The translations under genes and the position numbers were made by a program. From NCBI GenBank assembly GCA_937891445.1, contig CALAFV010000102.1:1-26594 (forward strand): a DNA stretch of 26,594 nucleotides. Direction: 5' to 3'. Positions 13,760 to 21,315 of this stretch are shown piece by piece (position 1 is the stretch's first letter; every line of letters begins with the position of its first letter). The notes under the pieces were generated by a model. It was given only the letters and a program-made list of their open reading frames with translations, searched no databases and was not told where the DNA came from. Source of the stretch: an uncultured Phycisphaerales bacterium (GTDB taxonomy: Bacteria > Planctomycetota > Phycisphaerae > Phycisphaerales > UBA1924).

Positions 13760-16243
13760 TCAGAAGGCCAGTTCGTCCTCGAGCGGGAGATCTCCTGCGT
13801 GAGCCCGCCACTGCGTGCCCTTGAGCGTGGCGCGCCGGTGGGCGGTCTTGTCCAGGTGGATGTCGAAGCGAGGGTTGTGCGAGAGGCACGCGCCGTCCAC
13901 GGCCTCCACCGGGGGAAGGAGGATGCGGCAGAAGGATGTCAGCGCCCCGTTGATGTCCACGGTGATCCCGGGGCCGCCGCTGCCGTTGGTGATGTGCCCG
14001 CCGCTCCAGGTGCCGTCCGGGTCGAGTTTCGCGTAGGTGATCAGCGCCAGGGCGCCGGTGATCGGGTCCCTGATGGGCTTGAGGTCGTTGAGGAAGCCGG
14101 TGCCGTCGAGTTCGAACGAGGGCTCCGGCACGTGGATGCGCAGTTCGAAGTCGCGCGTCGGGCGTTCCGTCGCCATCCGCCGCAGTTTGCCCTTGGCGTA
14201 GCCCGCGAGGGCCTTGAGGAGGATGCCATCCAGCCCGGGGAAGATCTGCACGGCGCTGGACTGCGTGAGTATCCGTTCGATGCGGGCGCAGAGCAGTTCG
14301 ATCCCCTCGCGCAGGTCCTTGTCGAACAGGCGCTGCTGCTCCTCGGTCCAGCGCGGCGGGGCGGGCGTTGAGGCGGGACGCTCCAGCAGGCCGAAGGCCT
14401 CCATGAAGCGGGCGGCGCAGTAGCGGGCCAGGGCGATCTCGTAGTCGCGGTTGACGCGCGAGCAGAACCCGCCGAAGCCGTGCAGCGCGCCGCCGGGGAG
14501 GTCGATGGGGGCGGCCCGCTTCTTCGACGGGTCGGGGATCGGCGCGATGACCAGCAGGCGGCCGGCTGTGTCCTTGCCGACCATGTCGCTGACCAGGTCG
14601 ATGGCGACGCACACCAGAGCGAATGAGAGTTCCGCCGCCCGCGGGTGATCCTGCGGGGTGCGGCTGTCGAGGAAATCGCCGATCTCCTCGATCGAAGCGT
14701 CGCCGCCCTGCTCGAGGATCACGCGGCGCACCTCCCCTTCCACGGTGAGCGAACCGGCGGGAACGGCGTCGTTCTCGCGGACGCTCTCCAGGCGTGCCTC
14801 GCAGAAGTCGCGGAGTTTGCGGAGCACCGTGGCCGTCGGGATGGGGCGGATCAGCGGCGCCAGGGCGTTGCGGAGGTCGGCTCGCTCGGCGAAGCGGCCG
14901 CGGACCTTGAAGACCTTGTCCCCCTCGTTGACACGCGACTCGTCCATGATCGCGCCCATGATCGTCCCCACGTGGGGGATCAGGCGGTCCAGGCTCGAGC
15001 AGCGGACCAGGTCGTACCCGTCGAGGGACCCGAAGATGCTGGGGTCCTGGAGCGCGTACTCGCGCGTCAGCGGCACGCGGAAGTCCGGCGGCGGGTCGGA
15101 GACGAACGGATCGACGAAGACGACGACGCGGTCGAACGTCGCCGGATCGTCCTTGGCGTCCATGAACGAGGCCAGGCGGAAGGCCTCGCGGATCGGCTCG
15201 TTGTTGAAGGTGCCGCCGTCCACGTAGCAGAACGTGTGCTCGTCGCAGTCGGCGAGTTCCTCGGGCCAGAAGGGGCCGAACTCGTACTTCTTCCGCGCCA
15301 GGCGCACCGGCTCGAAAGCGAAGGGGAAAGCGCCCGAGGCGATCGCGGTGGCGGCGATTTTGGCCCAGGTGCGCGGACGCCGGACGTCGCCGATGGCCCC
15401 ATCGATCTCCGGGGCGGCGTGGTAGCGGCACCATCGCCGCGGGTTGCGGGAGGCGTCGGTGAAGTCCTCGTCGGCCAGATCATCGAAGTTGAGGTCGAAG
15501 ACGCGGATCTCGCGGTGCAGCGTCGAGCGGGCGCCGTCGGCCAGGGCGCGCAGGCCGACGTCGGTCTTGAGGAACTCCGCCGCCGCGTCGGCGCGGATGC
15601 CCGCGAGGTTGGAGATCGTCGCGGCGTACAGAACGCGGGAACTCAGCAGCCGGCGTTTGAACGACACGCGCCGGCCGTCATCGTCGGGTCCGGATCGCTT
15701 CGAAGCGGGCGCCGTCGTCACCGCCTCTGCCGGGAAGGTGAGGTACGCCTTGGCGATGCGGTCCACCTCGGCGCGGTCGAAGATGGCGCCGATGTGCCGC
15801 AGGTCGCGCTTGCCCAGCGGGAGCGGGGCGTCGCCGAGCATGTGCTTGATGTGCACCTCGTCGCGCCACACCTTCTCCTGGGTGGTCAGCAGGACCTGGG
15901 CGGCGACCAGGTCGGCCCGCTGGTCGGCCGAGAGGCTGTTCCAGACGGACGCGGGGAGTTCGGCCTTCAGCGCGGCGGTCGCGGCGGCCTCCTGCTCGGG
16001 CGTGCGGTGGACCAGACACCGGAGCATGATCGCCAGCGACATGGCCCCGGCGCTGGCGCCGCTGAAGACGTCGATGACGATGCGGTCGTACCGCCGGAAG
16101 TTGGTCCGCCGCCGGGGGTCCTCGTAGTACCCGCCCTTCAGGACAGCGAGTTTGATGACCTCCCCCAGGGCGGCCCCCGAGAAGGTGCCCAGGGAGACCC
16201 CGCCCCCCATTGCGAACGCCAGCCTCAGTTCCCGTCCGGCCAT
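13760..16243 (-). CDS. Large patatin-like phospholipase-family protein
   Basis: An 827-residue protein from an ATG with GGAG about 9 bp upstream; the longer frame to 16540 has no support. The patatin fold is clear at the N-terminus: oxyanion-hole loop FAMGGGVSLGTFSGAAL (10-26), nucleophile elbow VFSGASAGAMSLAI (S64 in GASAG), and the catalytic Asp in YVDGGTFNNEPI (D342 in DGG). The catalytic dyad is therefore complete, but about 280 residues separate Ser and Asp. The last 450 residues match nothing I can name; they include LHGFGGFCSRVNRDYEIALA and a charged end with DELAF. There is no signal peptide or membrane helix. Patatins are acyl hydrolases of phospholipids or neutral lipids; the substrate here is unknown. 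It is downstream of tdh on the same strand but separated by 146 bp with a hairpin. Confidence 0.88.
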   Translation of the reverse strand: MAGRELRLAFAMGGGVSLGTFSGAALGEVIKLAVLKGGYYEDPRRRTNFRRYDRIVIDVFSGASAGAMSLAIMLRCLVHRTPEQEAAATAALKAELPASVWNSLSADQRADLVAAQVLLTTQEKVWRDEVHIKHMLGDAPLPLGKRDLRHIGAIFDRAEVDRIAKAYLTFPAEAVTTAPASKRSGPDDDGRRVSFKRRLLSSRVLYAATISNLAGIRADAAAEFLKTDVGLRALADGARSTLHREIRVFDLNFDDLADEDFTDASRNPRRWCRYHAAPEIDGAIGDVRRPRTWAKIAATAIASGAFPFAFEPVRLARKKYEFGPFWPEELADCDEHTFCYVDGGTFNNEPIREAFRLASFMDAKDDPATFDRVVVFVDPFVSDPPPDFRVPLTREYALQDPSIFGSLDGYDLVRCSSLDRLIPHVGTIMGAIMDESRVNEGDKVFKVRGRFAERADLRNALAPLIRPIPTATVLRKLRDFCEARLESVRENDAVPAGSLTVEGEVRRVILEQGGDASIEEIGDFLDSRTPQDHPRAAELSFALVCVAIDLVSDMVGKDTAGRLLVIAPIPDPSKKRAAPIDLPGGALHGFGGFCSRVNRDYEIALARYCAARFMEAFGLLERPASTPAPPRWTEEQQRLFDKDLREGIELLCARIERILTQSSAVQIFPGLDGILLKALAGYAKGKLRRMATERPTRDFELRIHVPEPSFELDGTGFLNDLKPIRDPITGALALITYAKLDPDGTWSGGHITNGSGGPGITVDINGALTSFCRILLPPVEAVDGACLSHNPRFDIHLDKTAHRRATLKGTQWRAHAGDLPLEDELAF

Positions 16244-16270
16244 GTCAGGACTCCGTCTGGAATGCGGCCC

Positions 16271-16276
16271 AGCATA
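16271..16276 (-). promoter_or_regulatory. Possible extended -10 (TGGTATGCT) of the patatin-like gene
   Basis: On the minus strand TATGCT is preceded by TGG, giving an extended -10, 27 bp upstream of the start codon. Upstream (16305-16333) are an inverted TTGTGG/CCACAA pair and two CACAATC copies 11 bp apart, a possible operator. Sequence match only. Confidence 0.35.
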
Positions 16277-16339
16277 CCAAACAGATTCCGGTCTGCGGGC
16301 GGGTTTGTGGAAATGCACAATCTGCCCACAATCGCGCAT

Positions 16340-16357
16340 CCCCCCTGTTACGGGGGG
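16340..16357 (-). terminator. C6/G6 hairpin downstream of tdh
   Basis: Six C and six G flank a six-base loop, 33-50 bp beyond the tdh stop. No U-tract follows on the minus strand, so it is at best a weak terminator or an mRNA-end stabiliser. Confidence 0.4.
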
Positions 16358-16389
16358 TCTGGCGACGGGTAGGCGACCGGGCGCGGCCG

Positions 16390-17505
16390 TCAGGCCCCGA
16401 TGTTCATGACGATCTTGATCCCCTCGCCGCTCTGCATCAGTTCGAAGCCCTTGGCAAAGTCGGCCATCGGGATCTCGTGGGTGATGATGTCGTCGAGTTG
16501 GAGGCGGCCGGAGAGGAGCAACTCCTCCATCTGGTACCACGTCTCGAACATCTTGCGCCCATTGATCCCCAGGACCGTGGCGCCCTTGAAGACGACGTGG
16601 TTGTTGAGATCGAAGGTGATCGGGCGGGAGGGGATGCCCAGCAGGGCCGCGGTGCCGCCCATGCGCAGGGCCGTGAACCCGGCGTCGATCGCGGCGGGGG
16701 CGCCGGACATCTCCAGCAGGACGTCAGGACCGTCGCCGCGGGTCTGGGAGCGGATGTCCTTGATCCAGTCGGGGTCGTTGGCCGGGTAGGCCTCGACGGC
16801 GCCGAGTTTCCTGGCCAGCGCGAGCCGCTTGGGATCGACGTCGGTGACGTAGATGCGGCTGGCGCCGGCGGCCTTGGCGACGGTGACGGCCATGAGGCCG
16901 ATGATGCCGACGCCGGTGATCAGCACCGTCTTGGCGCTCACGCCCGCGGCCATGACCGTGTGCACGGCGTTGCCGAGCGGGTCGAGGACCGCCGCGATCT
17001 TGTCAGGGATGCTCGGGTGGACGGGCCAGACGTTCTCCTCGGGGATGCAGACGTAGTCCGCGAAGCACCCGTCGCGGTCCACGCCGAGGATGACCATGTC
17101 CTTGGCGATGTGGGCGTTGCCGGTGCGGGCGTTGTAGCCGACGCCGGGGGAGATGTGCCCCTCGCCCGAGACGCGCAGCCCCGGCTGGTACTTGGTCACC
17201 GCCGAGCCCACCTTCTCGATGATCCCGACGAACTCATGGCCGGTGGTGATCCCGACGGGGATGCGGCTGGCGGCCCAGGCGTCCCACTCCCAGATGTGCC
17301 GGTCGGTGCCGCAGATGCCGGCCTTCAGGACGCGGATGAGGACGTCGCGGGGCCCGCACTCGGGGACGGGGCGGGCGGTGTCCATCGCCAGACCGGGGCC
17401 GGCGTGGTGCTTGTAGAGGGCTCGCATGGTGGTCGGGGTGGAGGGTGCTGCGGAACGAGCGGAGGCGGGGACTGTCACGGGCCGCGCCTGGGGGATCGTG
17501 GTCAT
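16390..17505 (-). CDS. tdh: L-threonine 3-dehydrogenase, structural-zinc cysteines absent
   Basis: A 371-residue medium-chain dehydrogenase matching E. coli Tdh throughout: catalytic zinc site AGICGTDRHIWEWD (C65) and GITTGHEFVG (H90, E91), FDPFGNAVHT-like LDPLGNAVHTV, NAD motif GVGIIGLMA (178-186), LEMSGAPAAID, and GRKMFETWYQM. Tdh oxidises L-threonine to 2-amino-3-ketobutyrate with NAD+, the first step of threonine breakdown to glycine and acetyl-CoA. No kbl partner gene is adjacent. In E. coli four cysteines (93, 96, 99, 107) hold a structural zinc; the aligned residues here are P120, G123, A126 and A134. The start at 17505 has GAGAGAG upstream; an ATG at 17427 (residue 27) would remove a non-conserved leader and is nearer the usual length. 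The substrate is inferred from the strong overall match. Confidence 0.9.
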   Translation of the reverse strand: MTTIPQARPVTVPASARSAAPSTPTTMRALYKHHAGPGLAMDTARPVPECGPRDVLIRVLKAGICGTDRHIWEWDAWAASRIPVGITTGHEFVGIIEKVGSAVTKYQPGLRVSGEGHISPGVGYNARTGNAHIAKDMVILGVDRDGCFADYVCIPEENVWPVHPSIPDKIAAVLDPLGNAVHTVMAAGVSAKTVLITGVGIIGLMAVTVAKAAGASRIYVTDVDPKRLALARKLGAVEAYPANDPDWIKDIRSQTRGDGPDVLLEMSGAPAAIDAGFTALRMGGTAALLGIPSRPITFDLNNHVVFKGATVLGINGRKMFETWYQMEELLLSGRLQLDDIITHEIPMADFAKGFELMQSGEGIKIVMNIGA

Positions 17506-17587
17506 TTGTCTCTCTCAGGGAGGCGTGGGCGCATGGTAGGCGGCGGGCGTTGGAGCTAAAGCTGTGGTGCGGCCGCGAGCGCTCGTC

Positions 17588-17624
17588 GGTGTCGGTGGCG
17601 TGCGGCTTCGCGCGGTGCGACACC
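17588..17624. repeat. Stem-loop in the tdh-gspF divergent intergenic region
   Basis: GGTGTCG and CGACACC (7 bp) enclose a second stem CGTGCG/CGCGCG (one G-U pair) with a four-base loop. It lies about 85 bp upstream of tdh and 105 bp upstream of gspF and could be a shared operator or a leader hairpin. The rest of this 223-bp region shows nothing else clear. Confidence 0.4.
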
Positions 17625-17715
17625 ACCTGCTTGAGCAGCCCGGGATCCGGCGGCCCCGAAGTACCCAATAACAACAAGAACCCGAACGCTTGGCAATCTG
17701 ACGGCCACTTGGGCG

Positions 17716-17721
17716 TAAACT
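17716..17721 (+). promoter_or_regulatory. Possible -10 (TAAACT) just before gspF
   Basis: TAAACT ends 7 bases before the gspF ATG, the same spacing as TACACT before the gene at 11576. A TTGGCA at 17690-17695 lies 20 bp upstream, too far for an ideal -35. The GGAG before the ATG is only two bases away, so a leaderless start is plausible. Confidence 0.35.
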
Positions 17722-17728
17722 TGGAGCC

Positions 17729-18940
17729 ATGTCGCGAGCGGCGCTCCCCTCCACCCCGGCTTCCTTCTTGTACGTCGCCGTCCGCACCGGCGGCGGGCGG
17801 AAGTTCGGCGTCAGGCAGGCCAGGTCCGCGGGGGCGCTGGCCGAGAGCCTGCGGCGGGAGTCCCTGCTGCTGCTGAAGTGGTGGCAACTCCCCGCCTGGG
17901 CCGCCAAGGACCCGGGGCTGACGCTCAAGGACCACGCGGCGCTCAACGAGCAACTCGCCCAACTCCTCAGCCGCGGCGTGCCGCTGGTCGAGGCCCTCGA
18001 GGTCACGGCCACGACCGTCCGCCCGGCGGCCAAGGCCCGGGTGGAGCGGATGCGTGAACTGGTCGCCGCAGGTTCGAGTTTCGCGGACGCGTGCCGGCAG
18101 GTCGGGGGGTTCGACGATGCGACGATCGCGGTCTACCGCGGCGCCGAGCGGACCGGCGACCTCGCCGGAGCGGCCCGGCGCCTGAGCGACACCGCGCGGC
18201 GGCGGCTTCAGGTCAGCGGCAAGGCCGCGACGCTGATGATCTACCCCGCGATCGTGCTGACGATCTCGATCGTCGTCGGGGTGCTGATGATGATGCTCGT
18301 GGTGCCGCGCCTGGGGGCGGCGCTGGCGGAGGCCAACGTCAAACTCCCGAAGTTCAGCCAGATCGTGATGAACGCCGGCGCGTGGATGCGCGACCACGCG
18401 ACGTGGCTTGGGCTCGGCCTGGCCGCGGCGGCCGCGCTGCTGCTGGTGTGCCGCGGCGCGGTGCAGGCGTTCGTGGCCAAGGCGGCTCGCCGCGTGCCGT
18501 TGCTGCGGGACGTGATCCTGGCGCAGGAATCGGCGCGGTTCTTCGCGATCATGGCCGCGATGACGCGGTCCGGCGTGCCGCTGGCCGAGGCCTTGGGGGT
18601 GGCCAACGGCACCGTCGGCCACCCGGCGCTGCGGGCGCAACTGGAGCGGCTGCGGACGCGCCTGATCTCCGGTGGCCTGCTCCGCACGCTCATCGAAGAA
18701 GTCAGCACGCTTCCGCTGGCGACGCGGCGGCTGCTCATCGCGGCCGAGCGCTCCGGCGACCTGGAGACGGCATTCAACAGCCTCTCGGCCGACATGGCCG
18801 ACGAGGTGGACCGGCGCTCTCAGCGGCTGCTCTCCGTCCTGGAGCCGCTGCTGATCGTGTTCATGTTCGTGATCATCGGCAGCCTGCTCCTGGCCGTGCT
18901 GCTGCCGATGCTGACCATCAGCGGCCGCGTGGCGCGCTGA
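17729..18940 (+). CDS. gspF: Type II secretion system inner-membrane protein GspF-like
   Basis: A 403-residue polytopic protein, the usual GspF/PilC length. Two T2SSF repeats are present: about 68-193, with LNEQLAQLLSRGVPLVEALE (72-91), and about 268-391, with FFAIMAAMTRSGVPLAEALG (271-290). Transmembrane segments lie near 167-196, 224-242 and 371-395. GspF is the integral platform protein that links the cytoplasmic ATPase to pseudopilus assembly. It heads a long co-directional operon but has no gspE beside it. The Shine-Dalgarno GGAG is only two bases from the ATG, which makes the start slightly uncertain. A type IV pilus PilC role cannot be separated by sequence alone, but the GspG and K-like neighbours favour secretion. 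Confidence 0.93.
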   Translation: MSRAALPSTPASFLYVAVRTGGGRKFGVRQARSAGALAESLRRESLLLLKWWQLPAWAAKDPGLTLKDHAALNEQLAQLLSRGVPLVEALEVTATTVRPAAKARVERMRELVAAGSSFADACRQVGGFDDATIAVYRGAERTGDLAGAARRLSDTARRRLQVSGKAATLMIYPAIVLTISIVVGVLMMMLVVPRLGAALAEANVKLPKFSQIVMNAGAWMRDHATWLGLGLAAAAALLLVCRGAVQAFVAKAARRVPLLRDVILAQESARFFAIMAAMTRSGVPLAEALGVANGTVGHPALRAQLERLRTRLISGGLLRTLIEEVSTLPLATRRLLIAAERSGDLETAFNSLSADMADEVDRRSQRLLSVLEPLLIVFMFVIIGSLLLAVLLPMLTISGRVAR

Positions 18941-18943
18941 GTG

Positions 18944-18987
18944 TCCTTCCTTCTCTTCCTTCCCTCTTTCCCCCGGCGAGCGCCGGG
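18944..18987 (+). other. 31-base pyrimidine tract followed by hairpin between gspF and gspG
   Basis: Bases 18944-18974 are all C or T, and the last three start a 7-bp stem (18972-18978 with 18981-18987). It lies directly after the gspF stop and 83 bp before gspG. It could be a C-rich unstructured RNA site next to a hairpin, suited to Rho action, mRNA processing or differential expression of the abundant pseudopilin. Role is inference. Confidence 0.6.
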
Positions 18988-19069
18988 ACCGGCCCGAAGC
19001 AATACCGCCGCCGCCCCGCCGTTGAACACACAAGGATGGGTCGGCACGAAACCGACAGAAGGAGTCGCC

Positions 19070-19501
19070 ATGAGCGGCAGCAGAGCAGTTGTTGATCCCC
19101 GCACGCGCCGGCGGATGCTCCCCGGCTTCACCCTCCTCGAGATGATGCTCGTCGTGATCATCATCGGCATCCTCGCGACGGTGGTCGTCGTCAACCTCGC
19201 GGGGGGCGCCGGCGAGGCCCGCAAGGGGGCCACGGTCACGACCATCTCGCAGGTCAAGTCCGCGATCACCCAGTATTACGGCAAGTACGGCGCCTACCCC
19301 ATGACGCTGTCGCAGTTGGCCGCCGGGAGCAACCCGCTGCTTGAGAAGGTGCCCAAGGACGCGTGGAAGCGCGACCTTGTGTACGTCCCGCCGCCCGGCA
19401 TCGAGCCCGGCCGCCCGTACTCGCTCTTCAGCCTCGGCGAGGACGGCCAGCAGGGCACGCCCGACGACATCAACGTCTGGACCATGGACGAGATGGAGTA
19501 A
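19070..19501 (+). CDS. gspG: Major pseudopilin GspG
   Basis: A 143-residue protein. The ATG at 19070 has GAAGGAG (19058-19064); an in-frame extension to 18941 is rejected. The class III signal is perfect: a basic 19-residue leader, cleavage RRMLPG|FTLLEMML with Glu at +5 (E24), then a hydrophobic helix (VVIIIGILATVVVVNLAG). The globular part has ISQVKSAITQYYGKYGAYP, typical of GspG, and a C-terminal LGEDGQQGTPDDINVW loop whose acidic residues match the calcium site of GspG. It polymerises into the pseudopilus after processing by prepilin peptidase, which is not encoded in this window. It is the second gene of the operon, before the minor pseudopilins. Confidence 0.95.
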   Translation: MSGSRAVVDPRTRRRMLPGFTLLEMMLVVIIIGILATVVVVNLAGGAGEARKGATVTTISQVKSAITQYYGKYGAYPMTLSQLAAGSNPLLEKVPKDAWKRDLVYVPPPGIEPGRPYSLFSLGEDGQQGTPDDINVWTMDEME

Positions 19502-19540
19502 CACCCCCCCGCCCGTCCGCGGACGCCGGAGGGACACGCC

Positions 19541-20167
19541 GTGAACGCCCCCCGCGACAACAACCCGAGGGCTCGGACGCGTCGGACCCGCGGGGAGCGC
19601 CGTCGTCGCGGAATGACGATGCTCGAGGTCGTCTTCGCGGTCGTGCTGCTGGGGCTTGTGGCGACCAGCGCGGCGAGCCTCTTCGGCCTGCTGACGCGTT
19701 TGCACACCGACAACGCCCAGCGCGCCGCGGCGTACGAACTGGCCAACCGCATCATCCTCCAGTACCTGGACGACCCGAAGGAGTGCCCGTCGGAGGCGGA
19801 GGCCCTCCCGTACGGCCCGTGGCGCTTCCGCTTCCACCTGGACGAGCGGCCCGTGCGGATGGTGGTGAAGCAGACCGAGGCCGCGGCCCGCACCGCCGAC
19901 AAGATCCCGATGAACCGCTTCCGCATGGTCACGGTCCGCGTGTGGATCGTGGCGGAAGGGACGGAGTGGTCGACCGACATCGCGGGCGAGGAGATGGCGA
20001 GCCTCACGCGCATCTACGACCCGCTCTCGGCGATGCTCTTCCGCAACCCCGATGCGCGCGAGCGGCGCATGCAGCGGGGGGACCAACTTCAGGAACTGAT
20101 GCGGCTGATGACCGAGGGCGCGGGCGCTGCGCCGCAGCCGGAACGCTCCGGGGGAGGAAGCCGGTGA
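19541..20167 (+). CDS. Minor pseudopilin, GspI/H-like, with arginine-rich leader
   Basis: A 208-residue protein starting at GTG with GGAGGG 7-10 bp upstream. The leader is 24 residues long and holds ten arginines, ending RRRG|MTMLEVVFAVVLLG, with Glu at +5 (E29). After the hydrophobic helix comes AAAYELANRIILQYLDD, as in GspI (LA..ka..A). The rest (FRFHLDERPVRMVVKQTEAA, RMVTVRVWIVAEGTEWSTDI) resembles the beta sheet of minor pseudopilins. The C-terminal 40 residues are charged. It is placed 39 bp after gspG and overlaps the next gene by four bases, as I-J pairs usually are. Assignment to I rather than H rests on position and the helix following the N-terminus. Confidence 0.8.
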   Translation: MNAPRDNNPRARTRRTRGERRRRGMTMLEVVFAVVLLGLVATSAASLFGLLTRLHTDNAQRAAAYELANRIILQYLDDPKECPSEAEALPYGPWRFRFHLDERPVRMVVKQTEAAARTADKIPMNRFRMVTVRVWIVAEGTEWSTDIAGEEMASLTRIYDPLSAMLFRNPDARERRMQRGDQLQELMRLMTEGAGAAPQPERSGGGSR

Positions 20168-21315
20168 CCGCGCCGCGCCGCAGAGCCGCCGCGTTCACGC
20201 TCCTGGAGGTCGTCCTCGCCTCGCTGATCGGGACGATGGCGGTCCTGGCGTGCATCGGCATGTTCGCGGCGGTGGATGGGCACAGCGTCCTGGGCCGCCG
20301 CCGGTTCGACGAGGCGCTGGAAATCGAGCGCACGCGTGAGGCCGTCTCCCGGGCGATGCAGTTGCTGATCATGTCGGACACGCCGATGCCCGTCGTTCTC
20401 CCCAGCGGCGACGAGAACCGCCGCCGGCAGGACCGCGCCGCGCGGAACGCCGACGATCCCCCGCCGCGGGAGGAACCGACCGAGCCGCCGCGCCTGGACC
20501 TCTCCTACGACCCCACGCTGGACGGCCTGATCATGGTGGACAGCGAGGGCAACCGGGCCCGCCCGCAGCGGCTGGAGGTCGTGCTGCGCACGCCGCCCAT
20601 TTTCGTGACCGAGGCGCCTGAGGCCCCCGTCGAGCGCCGGCGGCTCTCCGCGCGGGAGCGCCGCGAGGAACAGGCGCAGCGCGAGGCCGACGAGGAGGCG
20701 CTGCTGGGGTTTGAGGAAGAGGACATCACCGTGGCCCCGGGGCTACGGGGCGTCTTCGAACTCACGTTCGAGCCCGGCCCCGTGCCGTATGAGCCGGGAG
20801 ACGGGCCGGAGGGGACGTTCTCCCTCTGGTGGCGTCCCTTCGTCGCGGGGTCCGGCCCCGCCGACGACGCGGCATGGGCCGGCACGGCGCACGAGGAGCA
20901 GATCGGCCGGGCGCTGCTGCTCTCGAACCTCAGGTACTGCCGCTGGCAGGTCTTCGTGAAGGGGGAGAAGCAGGACGAGATCAAAGCCGTCTGGGCCGAC
21001 GAACTCCCGGCCTACGTCACGCTCACCGTCGAGACGACGCTCGGCACGTGGCACAGTTGGCTCTTCGAGGTGGCCTGGAGCGTCGGCAAGGAGCCCGGCT
21101 CCGAGACGCGAACGCGGATCGGCAACGACGCAACCGGGACGCAGGACGACCCGGCCGGCGGGCGGTCCGCCGAGACCGAGGGCGCCCAGCCGCTCGACCC
21201 CGACGCGGTGAAGCAGCCGTCCACGCGGCCGCGGAGCCCCACATCCCCGGGCGGCCGGAGTGGCTCGCCGGGGCGCCGCTCGGCGGAGCGCCCGCGCGGA
21301 AGGGGGGGGTCATGA
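20164..21315 (+). CDS. Minor pseudopilin, GspJ-like, enlarged, with Ala at cleavage site
   Basis: A 383-residue protein from a GTG that overlaps the previous stop as GTGA; GGAGG lies upstream. The prepilin motif is RRRAAA|FTLLEVVLASLIG: Glu +5 (E15) and the helix are kept, but the residue before the cut is Ala instead of Gly. The protein is much longer than the roughly 200 residues of a usual GspJ. It has a strongly charged insertion at about 157-189 (SARERREEQAQREADEEALL), a beta-rich region (GVFELTFEPGPVPYEP and LSNLRYCRWQVFVKG), and a low-complexity Pro/Ser/Arg tail (310-383). Position between I-like and K-like genes supports J. Function in capping the pseudopilus is inferred from the family. 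Confidence 0.78.
   Translation: MTAPRRRAAAFTLLEVVLASLIGTMAVLACIGMFAAVDGHSVLGRRRFDEALEIERTREAVSRAMQLLIMSDTPMPVVLPSGDENRRRQDRAARNADDPPPREEPTEPPRLDLSYDPTLDGLIMVDSEGNRARPQRLEVVLRTPPIFVTEAPEAPVERRRLSARERREEQAQREADEEALLGFEEEDITVAPGLRGVFELTFEPGPVPYEPGDGPEGTFSLWWRPFVAGSGPADDAAWAGTAHEEQIGRALLLSNLRYCRWQVFVKGEKQDEIKAVWADELPAYVTLTVETTLGTWHSWLFEVAWSVGKEPGSETRTRIGNDATGTQDDPAGGRSAETEGAQPLDPDAVKQPSTRPRSPTSPGGRSGSPGRRSAERPRGRGGS

Noticed and set aside
16244..16540. N-terminal extension of the patatin-like gene
   Set aside because: It would overlap the tdh coding end, carries no homology, and the ATG at 16243 has both a ribosome-binding site and the family N-terminus.
17690..17721. TTGGCA and TAAACT as a complete promoter for gspF
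   Set aside because: The 20-bp spacer is too long for a standard housekeeping promoter; only the -10 was kept, at low confidence.
18941..19069. N-terminal extension of gspG from a GTG at 18941
   Set aside because: The prepilin leader must be short; the ATG at 19070 has GAAGGAG and gives a normal leader. The extension would translate the pyrimidine tract.
17234..20086. 950-codon minus-strand frame opposite gspF and gspG
   Set aside because: Rich in His, Arg, Asp and Gln with no domain, and opposite clearly assigned genes.
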